This document shows, in pieces, positions 17,205 through 25,548 of a stretch of DNA of 64,000 nt. The notes beneath the pieces are model-generated. The model was given only the letters and a program-made list of their open reading frames with translations, ran no database searches and was not told where the DNA came from. A program made the translations under genes and the position numbers. The stretch comes from Actinomadura graeca (GTDB lineage Bacteria > Actinomycetota > Actinomycetes > Streptosporangiales > Streptosporangiaceae), in assembly GCF_019175365.1 (NCBI RefSeq), contig NZ_CP059572.1, forward strand, positions 6,200,001-6,264,000, written 5' to 3'. Numbering within the stretch: position 1 is the stretch's first letter; the number at the start of each line of letters is the position of its first letter.

Positions 17205-19897
17205 ACGGCCCGCTCCTGAACGGCGCGTGGGCGCGGCTCGCCCGCGAGCAGCGGGCGCCGCTCGTGGCGCTGGCCGCGATGACGTTCGTGACCGCGCTGC
17301 TCGCGGTCACCGTCCCGGCCCGTGTCGCCGCCGGGTACGACCGCGCCGCCGGTGCCGCGGTGTCGGGCCAGGACGTCCGGGTCGAGGCGCGGACGGACGC
17401 GGCCACCCTGGGCCGGTTCCTGCCGCTCGCCGATGACGTGACCGTGCGGTCCGCGACCTGGTATGACGACCTGCCCGCCGACCTCCGGCGGGTCGTCGGG
17501 GCGCCCGAGACGTCCGTCGGCACCAACGAGATGGCCACCGCCGGCCCGTTCCTCGAACCGCGCCTGGTCACCCTCGCCTGGGATCCCGGCGCGCTCAAGC
17601 GCGTCCGCTTCGTCGCGGGGACGCCGCCGGAGGACCCGCCCGGCGACGGCCCTGCCGACGGCCCAGGCGGGAAGCGCGGCCAGGAGATCCAGGTCGCCGT
17701 CTCCAAGGCGTACGCCGACAGGTTCGGCTACCGGCCCGGGACGCCGCTGGACCTGTCCGGCGGCGACGCGGGAGCGCCCCCGCGGCAGGGCGCCGAGGGC
17801 CTGCGGGCCCGGGTCGCCGGTGTGTACGTGCCGCGGGACGCCGCCGACCCGTACTGGACGGCCCGCGCCGACATGCTCTGGGTCAGGACGGAGCTGCGCG
17901 GCGAGGGCGTCCGCGTCCACATCGGGACGGCGCTCGCCAGCGGGGGCGGGTATTGGCGGCTCGCGCACGGCGCCCCCGGCCGCAGGCTCACGGTCTCCTG
18001 GCGGTTCCCCGTGGACGCCGGGGCGGTCGGCCGCGGCACCGCCTCCGGCATGGCCGCCGACCTGGAGGCGTACCGCGCCGCCGTGCGGAACCGCGGCGAC
18101 CTCTTCCCCTGCGCGGTCGTCACCGCGCTGGACGCCCGGCTGAGGTCCTACGCCGGGCAGCTGCGCAGCGGCGAGGCGGTCATCGCGCTGACGCTCAGCG
18201 GGCTCGCCGCGATCGCCGCCGGGGTCCTGCTCCTCGGCGCCGGGATGCTCGGACGGCGGCTCGGCCCCGTGCTCGCCACGATGCGGGCGCGTGGCGCGTC
18301 CCTCCGCCAGCTCGCCGCGCCCGCCTGCGGGCTTCCGGCGCTGGCCGTCCTGCCCGCGGCCGCCGCCGGGTCCGGCGCCGGGCTGCTCCTGGACACGGGC
18401 CCGCCCCAGGCGGCGTCGGCCTGCGCGGTGGGCGCGCTCGTCGTGCTGGTGCTCGCGCTGCCGGCCGTCACGATCGTCCGCGACCACGGCGCCGGCGAGC
18501 GCGGCGGCGGGCTCGCCGCCGTCACCGGGCGCCGCGGCGACCTGGTCGTGGCGCGTCCCTCCCGGAGAAGGCTCGTCCTGGAGGCGCTCCTGATCGTGCT
18601 CGCCGCGATGGGCGTCGTGCTGCTGCGCGGACGCGGCGCCGGCGCCGGCGCCGACCCGCTGATCGCCGCCGTCCCGGTGCTGCTCGGCGCGGCCACCGGA
18701 GTGCTGGTGCTGCGCGTCTACCCGTACCTGCTGCGGGCCCTCGGCCGGACGATGCGCCGCGGGCCGGGCATCGTCGCCTTCGTCGGCGTCGCCCGCGCGT
18801 CCCGGCAGGGCGTCCTCGGCGCGCTGCCGCTGGTCGTGCTGCTGCTCGCCGCGGCCGTCGCCGGGTTCGCCGCGACCGTCGGGGCCGCCCTGGAGCGCGG
18901 GCAGGACCGCGCGGCGTGGGCCGTGGTCGGCGCCGACGCCCGCGTCTCCGCCGAGCTGCTCGACCGGGGCGCCGTCGCCCGCGTCCGCGCGCTGCCCGGT
19001 GTGCGGGACGCCGTCCCCGCCCGGATCGTGCGGGACCTGCGGCCCGCGTCCGGGCCCGTCCGGGTCACGCTGATCGCCATCGACCTGGAGGGCTACCAGA
19101 GGGTCGCGCCGGGCCGTCTGCCCGCGCACCCGCGCGGCGCCCTGCTGTCCCCGGCCGCGGCCGGCGAGCTCGGCACCCGGCCCCTCACGCTGAGCAGCCC
19201 CAACTTCCCGGAGATCCGCGTCGAGCCGTCCGGGCGGATCGACGACTTCCCCGGCGTGCCGCACGGCACGCCCTTCGTCGTCGTCCCCTTCCGCGCGCTG
19301 ACCGGCACCGGCGCGGTCCCGAGCACCGTGTACGTCCGCGGCGACCCCGGCACGGCCGCGCTGCGCGGCGCCCTCCAGGCGTCCCTGCCGCCGGGGCTCC
19401 TCGGCGGCGACCCCTATCGGGAGGTCCAGGTCAGGCGGGACGTGCTGGACGGCATGAGGCGGGCGCCGATGGTCGGCGTCGTCCAGGACACCTTCCGGGA
19501 CGCCGCGCTCCTCGGCGCCGCCTACGGGCTGCTCGCCGTGCTGCTCGTGCTCGTCGTCGAGGCGCGCTCCCGCGGCCGCGGCCTCGCCCACCTGCACGTC
19601 CTCGGGCTCACCCGGCGGCAGGGCCGCCGCCTCGCCGTGGTGGAGATCGCCCCGGTACTGCTGTCGGCGGCCGGCGCCGGGTGGGTGCTCGGGCTGCTGC
19701 TGCCCGGCGTCACCGGCCCCGTCGTGGACCTGCGCCCCTACACCGGGGGCCACGCCGTCTCCAACCACGCGGCCGACCCGGCGGCGCTGCCCGCGCTGCT
19801 CGCCGTCCTGCTGCTGGCCGCCGCCACCGCCGTGGCCGTCGACCGCGCCTTCGACACCCGGCATGATCTTGCCGCCGTCCTGAGGACGGGAGACTGA
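17201..19897 (+). CDS. FtsX-family ABC exporter permease 2
   Basis: 898 aa from ATG 17201, which overlaps the upstream stop (ATGA). The layout mirrors permease 1: an N-terminal helix (residues 17-38), an extracytoplasmic region of about 270 residues, then an FtsX core (ALTLSGLAAIAAGVLLLGAG, with ATMRARGASLRQL as coupling segment) and a second core at the C-terminus (LAHLHVLGLTRRQGRRLAVV). It probably pairs with permease 1 as a heterodimeric exporter. The 898-residue length is shorter than its neighbour mainly in the extracytoplasmic parts. Substrate unknown. Confidence 0.87.
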   Translation: MNGPLLNGAWARLAREQRAPLVALAAMTFVTALLAVTVPARVAAGYDRAAGAAVSGQDVRVEARTDAATLGRFLPLADDVTVRSATWYDDLPADLRRVVGAPETSVGTNEMATAGPFLEPRLVTLAWDPGALKRVRFVAGTPPEDPPGDGPADGPGGKRGQEIQVAVSKAYADRFGYRPGTPLDLSGGDAGAPPRQGAEGLRARVAGVYVPRDAADPYWTARADMLWVRTELRGEGVRVHIGTALASGGGYWRLAHGAPGRRLTVSWRFPVDAGAVGRGTASGMAADLEAYRAAVRNRGDLFPCAVVTALDARLRSYAGQLRSGEAVIALTLSGLAAIAAGVLLLGAGMLGRRLGPVLATMRARGASLRQLAAPACGLPALAVLPAAAAGSGAGLLLDTGPPQAASACAVGALVVLVLALPAVTIVRDHGAGERGGGLAAVTGRRGDLVVARPSRRRLVLEALLIVLAAMGVVLLRGRGAGAGADPLIAAVPVLLGAATGVLVLRVYPYLLRALGRTMRRGPGIVAFVGVARASRQGVLGALPLVVLLLAAAVAGFAATVGAALERGQDRAAWAVVGADARVSAELLDRGAVARVRALPGVRDAVPARIVRDLRPASGPVRVTLIAIDLEGYQRVAPGRLPAHPRGALLSPAAAGELGTRPLTLSSPNFPEIRVEPSGRIDDFPGVPHGTPFVVVPFRALTGTGAVPSTVYVRGDPGTAALRGALQASLPPGLLGGDPYREVQVRRDVLDGMRRAPMVGVVQDTFRDAALLGAAYGLLAVLLVLVVEARSRGRGLAHLHVLGLTRRQGRRLAVVEIAPVLLSAAGAGWVLGLLLPGVTGPVVDLRPYTGGHAVSNHAADPAALPALLAVLLLAAATAVAVDRAFDTRHDLAAVLRTGD

Positions 19898-19901
19898 GAG
19901 G

Positions 19902-20891
19902 ATGGGCACGGGGAGGATGGACACGGGCAGGATGGACACAGCGAGGACGGACACCGGGAAGGCGGGCGGGGCCCCCGGCCTGGCCGAGCTGGAGCGCCGC
20001 GCCGCCGAGCGCGGCCCCGCCTACGGCGAGGGCGCGCACATCGTCTGCGACAACCTCGTCCGCATCTACAAGACCGACGGCGTCGAGGTCGTCGCCCTCC
20101 AGGGCCTGGACCTGCTGATCGACCCGGGTGAGCTGGTCGCCGTCGTCGGCGCCTCCGGGTCCGGGAAGTCCACCCTGCTCAACATCCTGTCCGGGCTGGA
20201 CGTGCCGACCGCCGGCGTCGCCCGCGTCGCGGGCTCGGACCTGCTCACGATGGCCTCCAGGGAGCGGCTGGAGTTCCGGCGCGAGAAGGTCGGGTTCATC
20301 TGGCAGCAGACCGGGCGCAACCTCCTCCCGTACCTGACCGCCGTCCAGAACGTCGAGCTGCCGATGCGGTTCGCCGGGCGGTCGCGGCGGGCCCGCGCCA
20401 CCCGCGCCGCCGAGCTGCTCGGGATGCTCGGCGTCGGCGACTGCGCGGGACGGCGGCCCGGTGAGCTGTCCGGCGGGCAGCAGCAGCGCATCGCGATCGC
20501 CGTGGCCGTCGCCAACGAGCCGCACGTCGTCCTCGCCGACGAGCCGACCGGCGAGCTGGACACCGGCACCGCCGCCGAGGTCTTCGGCGCGCTCCGCCGC
20601 GTCAACGAGGAGCTCGGCACCACCACCGTCGTCGTCACCCACGACGCGCGGGTCGCCGAGCGCGTCGACCGCACCGTCGGCATCCGCGACGGCCGCACCA
20701 GCAGCGAGGTCCGCCGCCGCGACGAGGCGGACGGCACCCGCGTCAGCGAGGAGTACGCCGTGCTGGACCGCGCCGGACGCGTGCAGCTGCCGCGCGGGTT
20801 CACCGAGGCCCTGGACATGCGCGACCGGGTCCGGCTCGCGCTGGAGGACGACCACGTCGGCGTCTGGCCCGACCGGGAGGAGGACCGATGA
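19902..20891 (+). CDS. ABC exporter ATP-binding protein 1 (MacB/LolD type)
   Basis: 329 aa. Residues 1-22 are a 5-residue repeat (RMDTG/RMDTA) encoded by a 15-bp DNA repeat, probably dispensable. ATPase motifs: Walker A GASGSGKST near residue 84, Q-loop WQQTGRN, signature LSGGQQQR, Walker B VVLADEPTGELD, and the H-loop THD. An extra 60-residue C-terminal extension follows (EYAVLDRAGRVQLPRGF), often seen in actinobacterial exporter ATPases. It would energise the two FtsX permeases. Each repeat unit carries AGGATG, so several ATG starts with adjacent purine-rich sequence are possible. Confidence 0.88.
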   Translation: MGTGRMDTGRMDTARTDTGKAGGAPGLAELERRAAERGPAYGEGAHIVCDNLVRIYKTDGVEVVALQGLDLLIDPGELVAVVGASGSGKSTLLNILSGLDVPTAGVARVAGSDLLTMASRERLEFRREKVGFIWQQTGRNLLPYLTAVQNVELPMRFAGRSRRARATRAAELLGMLGVGDCAGRRPGELSGGQQQRIAIAVAVANEPHVVLADEPTGELDTGTAAEVFGALRRVNEELGTTTVVVTHDARVAERVDRTVGIRDGRTSSEVRRRDEADGTRVSEEYAVLDRAGRVQLPRGFTEALDMRDRVRLALEDDHVGVWPDREEDR

Positions 20892-21715
20892 CCGGCCCGA
20901 TGGTCGCGGTCGAGGGCCTCACCAAGGTCTACCGGTCCGGCAAGGTCGAGGTCCCGGCCCTGCGCGGCGCGTCCTTCACCGCCGCCCGGGGCGAGCTGGT
21001 CGCGATCCGCGGCCGCTCCGGCTCCGGGAAGACCACCCTGCTCAACCTGATCGGCGGCCTGGACGTCCCCGACTCCGGCACCGTCCGGGTCGACGGCCGG
21101 GACGTCGGCGCCCTCTCCGAGGACGCGCTGCTCGCCCTGCGCCGCGACGCCGTCGGGTTCGTCTTCCAGTCGCACGGGCTGATCCCCGTCCTGTCGGCCG
21201 CCGAGAACGTCGAGGTCCCGCTCCGCCTCGCCCGCACCGCCCCGGCCGAACGCGACGAGCGCGTCCGCGTCCTGCTGGCGATGGTGGGCCTCGCCGATCA
21301 CGCGGGGCAGCGGCCGAACGAGCTGTCCGGCGGGCAGCGCCAGCGCGTCGCCATCGCCCGGGCCCTCGCCAACCGGCCCCGCCTCGTCCTCGCCGACGAG
21401 CCCACCGGCCAGCTCGACTCCGAGACGGCCGCGGCGATCATGCCGCTGCTGCGCGCCGTCGTCGCGAGCGAGGGCGTCACCGTCCTCGTCGCCACCCACG
21501 ACGCCGCGCTGCTGTCCGAGGCCGACCGGGTGCTGAGCCTGGAGGACGGCGCCGTCACCGAGACTCCCGTCCCGGCAAGCCGAACCGTCCCCCCGGGGAC
21601 ATACCGCGGACCGATCCCCGCACGGGAACATGCGGTGACCCCGGAGGACGAGGAGAGCGCGTGCGGACTGCCCTGCGAGCCGGCGACCCCACCTCCGTCG
21701 GCGGGTACACCGTGA
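20888..21715 (+). CDS. ABC exporter ATP-binding protein 2 (MacB/LolD type)
   Basis: 275 aa starting in a 4-bp overlap with ATPase 1. Walker A GRSGSGKTT near residue 42, Q-loop FQSHGL, signature LSGGQRQR, Walker B LVLADEPTGQLD and ATHD switch are all intact. The last 45 residues are a Pro/Glu-rich tail that overlaps the start of the kinase-like gene by 55 bp. With ATPase 1 it likely forms a heterodimeric motor, a common arrangement when two distinct FtsX permeases are encoded. Confidence 0.88.
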   Translation: MTGPMVAVEGLTKVYRSGKVEVPALRGASFTAARGELVAIRGRSGSGKTTLLNLIGGLDVPDSGTVRVDGRDVGALSEDALLALRRDAVGFVFQSHGLIPVLSAAENVEVPLRLARTAPAERDERVRVLLAMVGLADHAGQRPNELSGGQRQRVAIARALANRPRLVLADEPTGQLDSETAAAIMPLLRAVVASEGVTVLVATHDAALLSEADRVLSLEDGAVTETPVPASRTVPPGTYRGPIPAREHAVTPEDEESACGLPCEPATPPPSAGTP

Positions 21716-23463
21716 AGGAACGGCTCGGCGCGGGCGGCATGGGCACGGTCTACCTCGGCGAGGACGTCACCGGGGCGCCCGTCGCGGTCAAGGTCGTCGA
21801 CCCCGCGCTCCTGTGCCGCCAGGACGGCGCGGTCCCCGGGCGGTATCGCCGCGAGATCGCCGCGCTCCGGCGGCTCGACCGGCGCTGCACGGCCGCGCTC
21901 CTCGACGCCGACCCGGACGCCGACCCCGCCTACCTGGTCATCGAGTACGTCGACGGCCCCTCCCTGGAGGACACCGTCCGGCGGGACGGCCCGCTGCGCG
22001 GCGCGTCCCTGGAGGAGGTCGCGGTCGCGGTCATCGCCGTCCTGGAACACCTCCACGCCGAGAACGTCACCCACCGGAACCTGAAGCCGGGGACCATCCT
22101 CCTCGGCCCGCACGGGCCGCGCGTCAGCGGTTACAGGATCGCGCTCCCCGCGGGGCGGTACCCTCGGGCCGCCGACGACGAGACGCGCAGGACGCTGCCG
22201 TACCTGGCGCCCGAGCTGCTGCTCGGCGAGTGCCCCGGCCCGGCGGCCGACGTGTTCGCCTGGGCCGCGACCGTCGCGTACGCCGCGTCCGGCGCCCCGC
22301 CCTACGGCACCGGCCACTGGACCGTCCAGCACCGGACGGAGCCCGGCGGGCCGCTCCTCGACGGCCTCGCGCCCCCGCTGCTCGACGCGGTGCGGCGGGG
22401 GCTCGCCCGGGACCCCGTCCTCCGCCCGACCGCCGCCGAGGCGCTGAAGTCGCTGCGCGGCCTGTCCCCGGCCGTGCTGGAGACCGCCGCGTCCGGGGTC
22501 CTGCCGGGCGGCGACGCCGACGAGTGGGCGGAGCGGGCCCGGCGCAGTCTCGGCGAGGGACGGGCCCGCCTCGCCCTCTACCAGGCCCAGCGCGGCCTTG
22601 CCCTGAACCCCCTGCACGCGCGCTGCCTCCGGTACCGCGCCGGGGCCAACCTCGCCGAGGGCAGGCCCGGCCTCCAGGACCTCCAGCTCGCCCACGACGT
22701 CGAGCCGGGCGACGCCGAGATCCGCCGCGCCTACGCGCGGGAGCTGGCCCTCGACCGGGGCGGCCGGAAGACGCACGGCCGCGCCGGTCCGGCGGACGCG
22801 CGGGAGGCCCTCCTGACGGCACTGGAGCTGGAGCCCGGCGACCCCGTCGTCACGGCCCGCTACGAGGCGTTCGCCGTGCGCGAGACGGGCTCCCCGGCCG
22901 TGCCTCCGGAGGTGCTGCGCGCCGTCCTGGCCCTGACCGCGGAGCTGCCGGACCCGCCGCCGGACGCTGCGCCCGCCGACCTCCGTAACGTCCCCGGCCT
23001 CGCCCTCGACCGCGTCGAGCTGGCCCTGAGAAACCTCGCCGGGCTGAGCCTCCCCGCCGCCACCCGGGCGCACCTGGCGTCCCGGCTGGGCGGGGCGCTC
23101 AGGCGGGAGGCGCGCAGGAACACCGGCGGCCCGCTCCGGCGCTCCGCCGCGATCGAGCGCGTGGCCGCGCTCGCGGAGTTCCTCGCCCCCGGGGACGCGA
23201 CGTTCGCGAGGCTGGCCCGGGACGCCTACGGCATCCCGATGGACCCGCGGACGATCGCGGCCCCCCTCGCGGGCGCGGGCGGCGTGATCCTCGTCCTCGC
23301 CTACCTGACGCTCGCGCCGTACTGGCTGGGCTGGATGTGGGCCGTCCCGGTGGCCGCCGTGACGGGGGCGGCGCTGACCGGCCTGCTCGTCGTCGCGCTC
23401 TCGGGCTACAACGCGGTGCGGCGGCGCCTGGGGCGGGCCTTGGGCGGCGTGTCCGCGAGATGA
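21661..23463 (+). CDS. membrane-anchored Ser/Thr pseudokinase
   Basis: 600 aa from a GTG with GAGGAG upstream. The N-lobe is normal: glycine loop LGAGGMGTVY and Lys44 in VAVKVV. The catalytic loop reads HRNLKPGTIL, so the essential HRD aspartate is Asn140. The DFG magnesium site is replaced by Ser156-Gly157-Tyr158. The APE motif is kept (YLAPELL). Residues about 270-480 are TPR-like helical repeats, and two transmembrane helices lie near 540-590. It is probably catalytically dead but may bind nucleotide or partners at the membrane. As the last gene of the exporter operon it may control or scaffold that exporter. Loss of both metal-binding residues makes phosphotransfer unlikely. Confidence 0.85.
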   Translation: MRTALRAGDPTSVGGYTVKERLGAGGMGTVYLGEDVTGAPVAVKVVDPALLCRQDGAVPGRYRREIAALRRLDRRCTAALLDADPDADPAYLVIEYVDGPSLEDTVRRDGPLRGASLEEVAVAVIAVLEHLHAENVTHRNLKPGTILLGPHGPRVSGYRIALPAGRYPRAADDETRRTLPYLAPELLLGECPGPAADVFAWAATVAYAASGAPPYGTGHWTVQHRTEPGGPLLDGLAPPLLDAVRRGLARDPVLRPTAAEALKSLRGLSPAVLETAASGVLPGGDADEWAERARRSLGEGRARLALYQAQRGLALNPLHARCLRYRAGANLAEGRPGLQDLQLAHDVEPGDAEIRRAYARELALDRGGRKTHGRAGPADAREALLTALELEPGDPVVTARYEAFAVRETGSPAVPPEVLRAVLALTAELPDPPPDAAPADLRNVPGLALDRVELALRNLAGLSLPAATRAHLASRLGGALRREARRNTGGPLRRSAAIERVAALAEFLAPGDATFARLARDAYGIPMDPRTIAAPLAGAGGVILVLAYLTLAPYWLGWMWAVPVAAVTGAALTGLLVVALSGYNAVRRRLGRALGGVSAR

Positions 23464-23689
23464 TTCGCCGACAGCGGGGCATGACCGTCCGGGCCGGGTA
23501 TCGCGGCTGATCCTCGGCAACGCCGCCGCGGCCCTCGACTGGGGTCGATCAGGGGGTTCGTCGCCCCGCCCGGCGGGGGCTGAGCGCGACGGCGCGATCA
23601 CCGAGACGACTTTTACGTTCTCGTGATGTTCGCCTCGCCGGTGTCGGGGCGCGGTCGGGATGTCGCGCGCCCCGGACAGCCTCCCTGCC

Positions 23690-24817
23690 GTGAAGGTCGC
23701 CATCGTGACCGAGTCGTTCCTCCCCCGCGTGAACGGGGTCACGGGCTCGGTGTGCCGCGTACTCGAGTACCTCGCCGCCCACGGCCACGAGGCCCTGGTG
23801 GTCGCCCCCGGCCCCGCGCCGGGCTCGTACGCCGGGGCGCCGGTGGAGCCCGTCCGCGGCGTCGCCCTGCCGTTCTATCCGACGTTCGCGGTGGGCGTGC
23901 CGACCCGCCGCGTCACCGCCGCGCTGCGCGGCTTCGCGCCGGACGTCGTCCACCTCGCGTCGCCGCTGGTCCTCGGCGCGTCCGGGCTCGCCGCCGCGCG
24001 CCGCCTGGACGTCCCGGCCGTCGCGGTGTTCCAGACCGACGTCGCCGGGTTCGCGCGCCGGTACGGGCTGCGCGGCACCGGCCCGGCGATCTGGTGGTGG
24101 CTGCGCCGCCTGCACGGCCGCGCGGACCTGACGCTGGCGCCGTCCTCGCCGGTGCTGGCGGAGCTGGAGCGGCGCGGCGTGCCCCGGCTGGCGCACTGGG
24201 GCCGGGGGGTGGACCGGCGCCGCTTCCACCCGTCCCACCGGTCGGAGCGCCTGCGCGCGCGCCTGTCCCCGGACGGCCGCGCGATCGTCGGATTCGTCGG
24301 GCGGCTCGCCGCCGAGAAACGTCCCGAGATGCTCACGCGGCTCGTCGGCGTCCCCGGCGCGCGGGTCGTGGTGGTCGGGGACGGGCCGGAGGAGGAACGG
24401 CTGCGCCGCCGCATGCCGGACGCCGTGTTCACCGGATTCCGCACCGGGACCGAGCTGTCGGAGCTGGTCGCCTCGTTCGACGTGTTCGTGCACACCGGCG
24501 CGGACGACACGTTCTGCCAGGCCGTCCAGGAGGCGCTCGCCTCGGGCGTGCCGGTCGTGGCCGCGGCGGCGGGCGGCCCGCTGGACCTCGTCCGCCCCGG
24601 GGTGAACGGCCTGCTCTACGCCCCGGACGACGGCACCGGGCTGCGGGCGGCCGTCCACACCCTCGTGGACGACGCCCGGACGCGGCGGCGCATGTCCGCC
24701 CAGGCGGTGGAGTCGGTGCGGGGCCGCGACTGGGAGACCGTCTGCGGCGGGCTGATGGACCACTACAGGGCCCTCGTCCACGGGACGGCCGAGCGGCGCG
24801 CGGAGAGCGCCGCGTGA
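23690..24817 (+). CDS. GT4 glycosyltransferase, mannosyltransferase MgtA-like
   Basis: About 375 aa, GT-B fold. MKVAIVTESFLPRVNGVTGS is the classic start of the GDP-mannose-dependent alpha-mannosyltransferase subgroup, so GTG 23690 is preferred over ATG 23660 (10 residues longer). The C-terminal donor site has FVGRLAAEKRPEML, VVVGDGPEEERLR and DTFCQAVQEALASGVPVVA, the last being the EX7E-type motif (Gln at one position). It is cytosolic or membrane-associated and likely adds sugar to a lipid or cell-envelope acceptor. It is the first of three overlapping genes (GTGA junctions). Confidence 0.87.
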   Translation: MKVAIVTESFLPRVNGVTGSVCRVLEYLAAHGHEALVVAPGPAPGSYAGAPVEPVRGVALPFYPTFAVGVPTRRVTAALRGFAPDVVHLASPLVLGASGLAAARRLDVPAVAVFQTDVAGFARRYGLRGTGPAIWWWLRRLHGRADLTLAPSSPVLAELERRGVPRLAHWGRGVDRRRFHPSHRSERLRARLSPDGRAIVGFVGRLAAEKRPEMLTRLVGVPGARVVVVGDGPEEERLRRRMPDAVFTGFRTGTELSELVASFDVFVHTGADDTFCQAVQEALASGVPVVAAAAGGPLDLVRPGVNGLLYAPDDGTGLRAAVHTLVDDARTRRRMSAQAVESVRGRDWETVCGGLMDHYRALVHGTAERRAESAA

Positions 24818-25548
24818 GGGGCTTCCCGTTCGTGGTGTCGATCCACGACGTCGCGCCGTGCACCGCGGACGCCACCGCCCGCTGGCTCGCCGACCTGGAC
24901 GAGCGCGGGATCCCGTCGACGCTGCTGGTCATCCCCGGGCCGTTCGGGGGCCGGGCCGCGCTGCCCGGCGACGGGCCGCTCGTCGCGTTCCTGCATTCCG
25001 CCGCCGGCCGCGGGCACGAGCTGGCCCTGCACGGCTACCTCCACGAGGGCGTGCCCGGCGGGCCGCTGTGGCGCCGCGGCGTCGACCGGGCGCTGGTCAG
25101 GGGCGCCGGGGAGTTCTGGTCGCTGAGCGGCGTCCAGGCCGTCCGGCGGCTCCGCGCCGGGCTGGCCCTGCTCGCCGAGGCGGAGATCGACGTCGTCGGG
25201 TTCACGCCGCCGGGCTGGCTGGCGTCCCCCGGCACCCGCAAGGCCCTGTCGGCGCTGGGATTCACGTACTGGACGAGCCACCTCGGCGTCCACAGCCTGC
25301 CGGGCGGCCCGGTGCGGCGGATGCCGGCGCTGTCGCACCGGCCGGGCGGCGCGGGGGAGCGCACCGGCGCCCGCGTGATGACCGGCGCCGCGCGCGCGTT
25401 CGCCAGGACGGGGGTGCCGTTCCGGATCGCGCTGCATCCGGCGGACCTCGGCAGGCCGGGCCTGCGCCGCGCCGCGCTCGCCGCCATCGACGCGACGGTC
25501 GCGGCGGGCGGGCGGCCGGTGACGTACGAGACCCTGGTGACGGCGTGA
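24814..25548 (+). CDS. DUF2334 polysaccharide deacetylase-like protein
   Basis: 244 aa from a GTG overlapping the previous stop. The start VVSIHDVAP (catalytic Asp region), LALHGYLHEG (metal His) and IALHPADL near the C-terminus match the divergent carbohydrate esterase-4 clan family DUF2334. Such enzymes are predicted to deacetylate sugars, using Asp-His-His metal binding. It has no signal peptide, so it would act in the cytosol, in keeping with a lipid-linked or nucleotide-sugar substrate. It is embedded between two glycosyltransferases and therefore probably modifies the same glycan. Confidence 0.82.
   Translation: MRGFPFVVSIHDVAPCTADATARWLADLDERGIPSTLLVIPGPFGGRAALPGDGPLVAFLHSAAGRGHELALHGYLHEGVPGGPLWRRGVDRALVRGAGEFWSLSGVQAVRRLRAGLALLAEAEIDVVGFTPPGWLASPGTRKALSALGFTYWTSHLGVHSLPGGPVRRMPALSHRPGGAGERTGARVMTGAARAFARTGVPFRIALHPADLGRPGLRRAALAAIDATVAAGGRPVTYETLVTA

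Noticed and set aside
16103..19954. 1283-aa minus-strand frame opposite the FtsX permeases
   Set aside because: Shadow produced by high GC; no ribosome site or domain.
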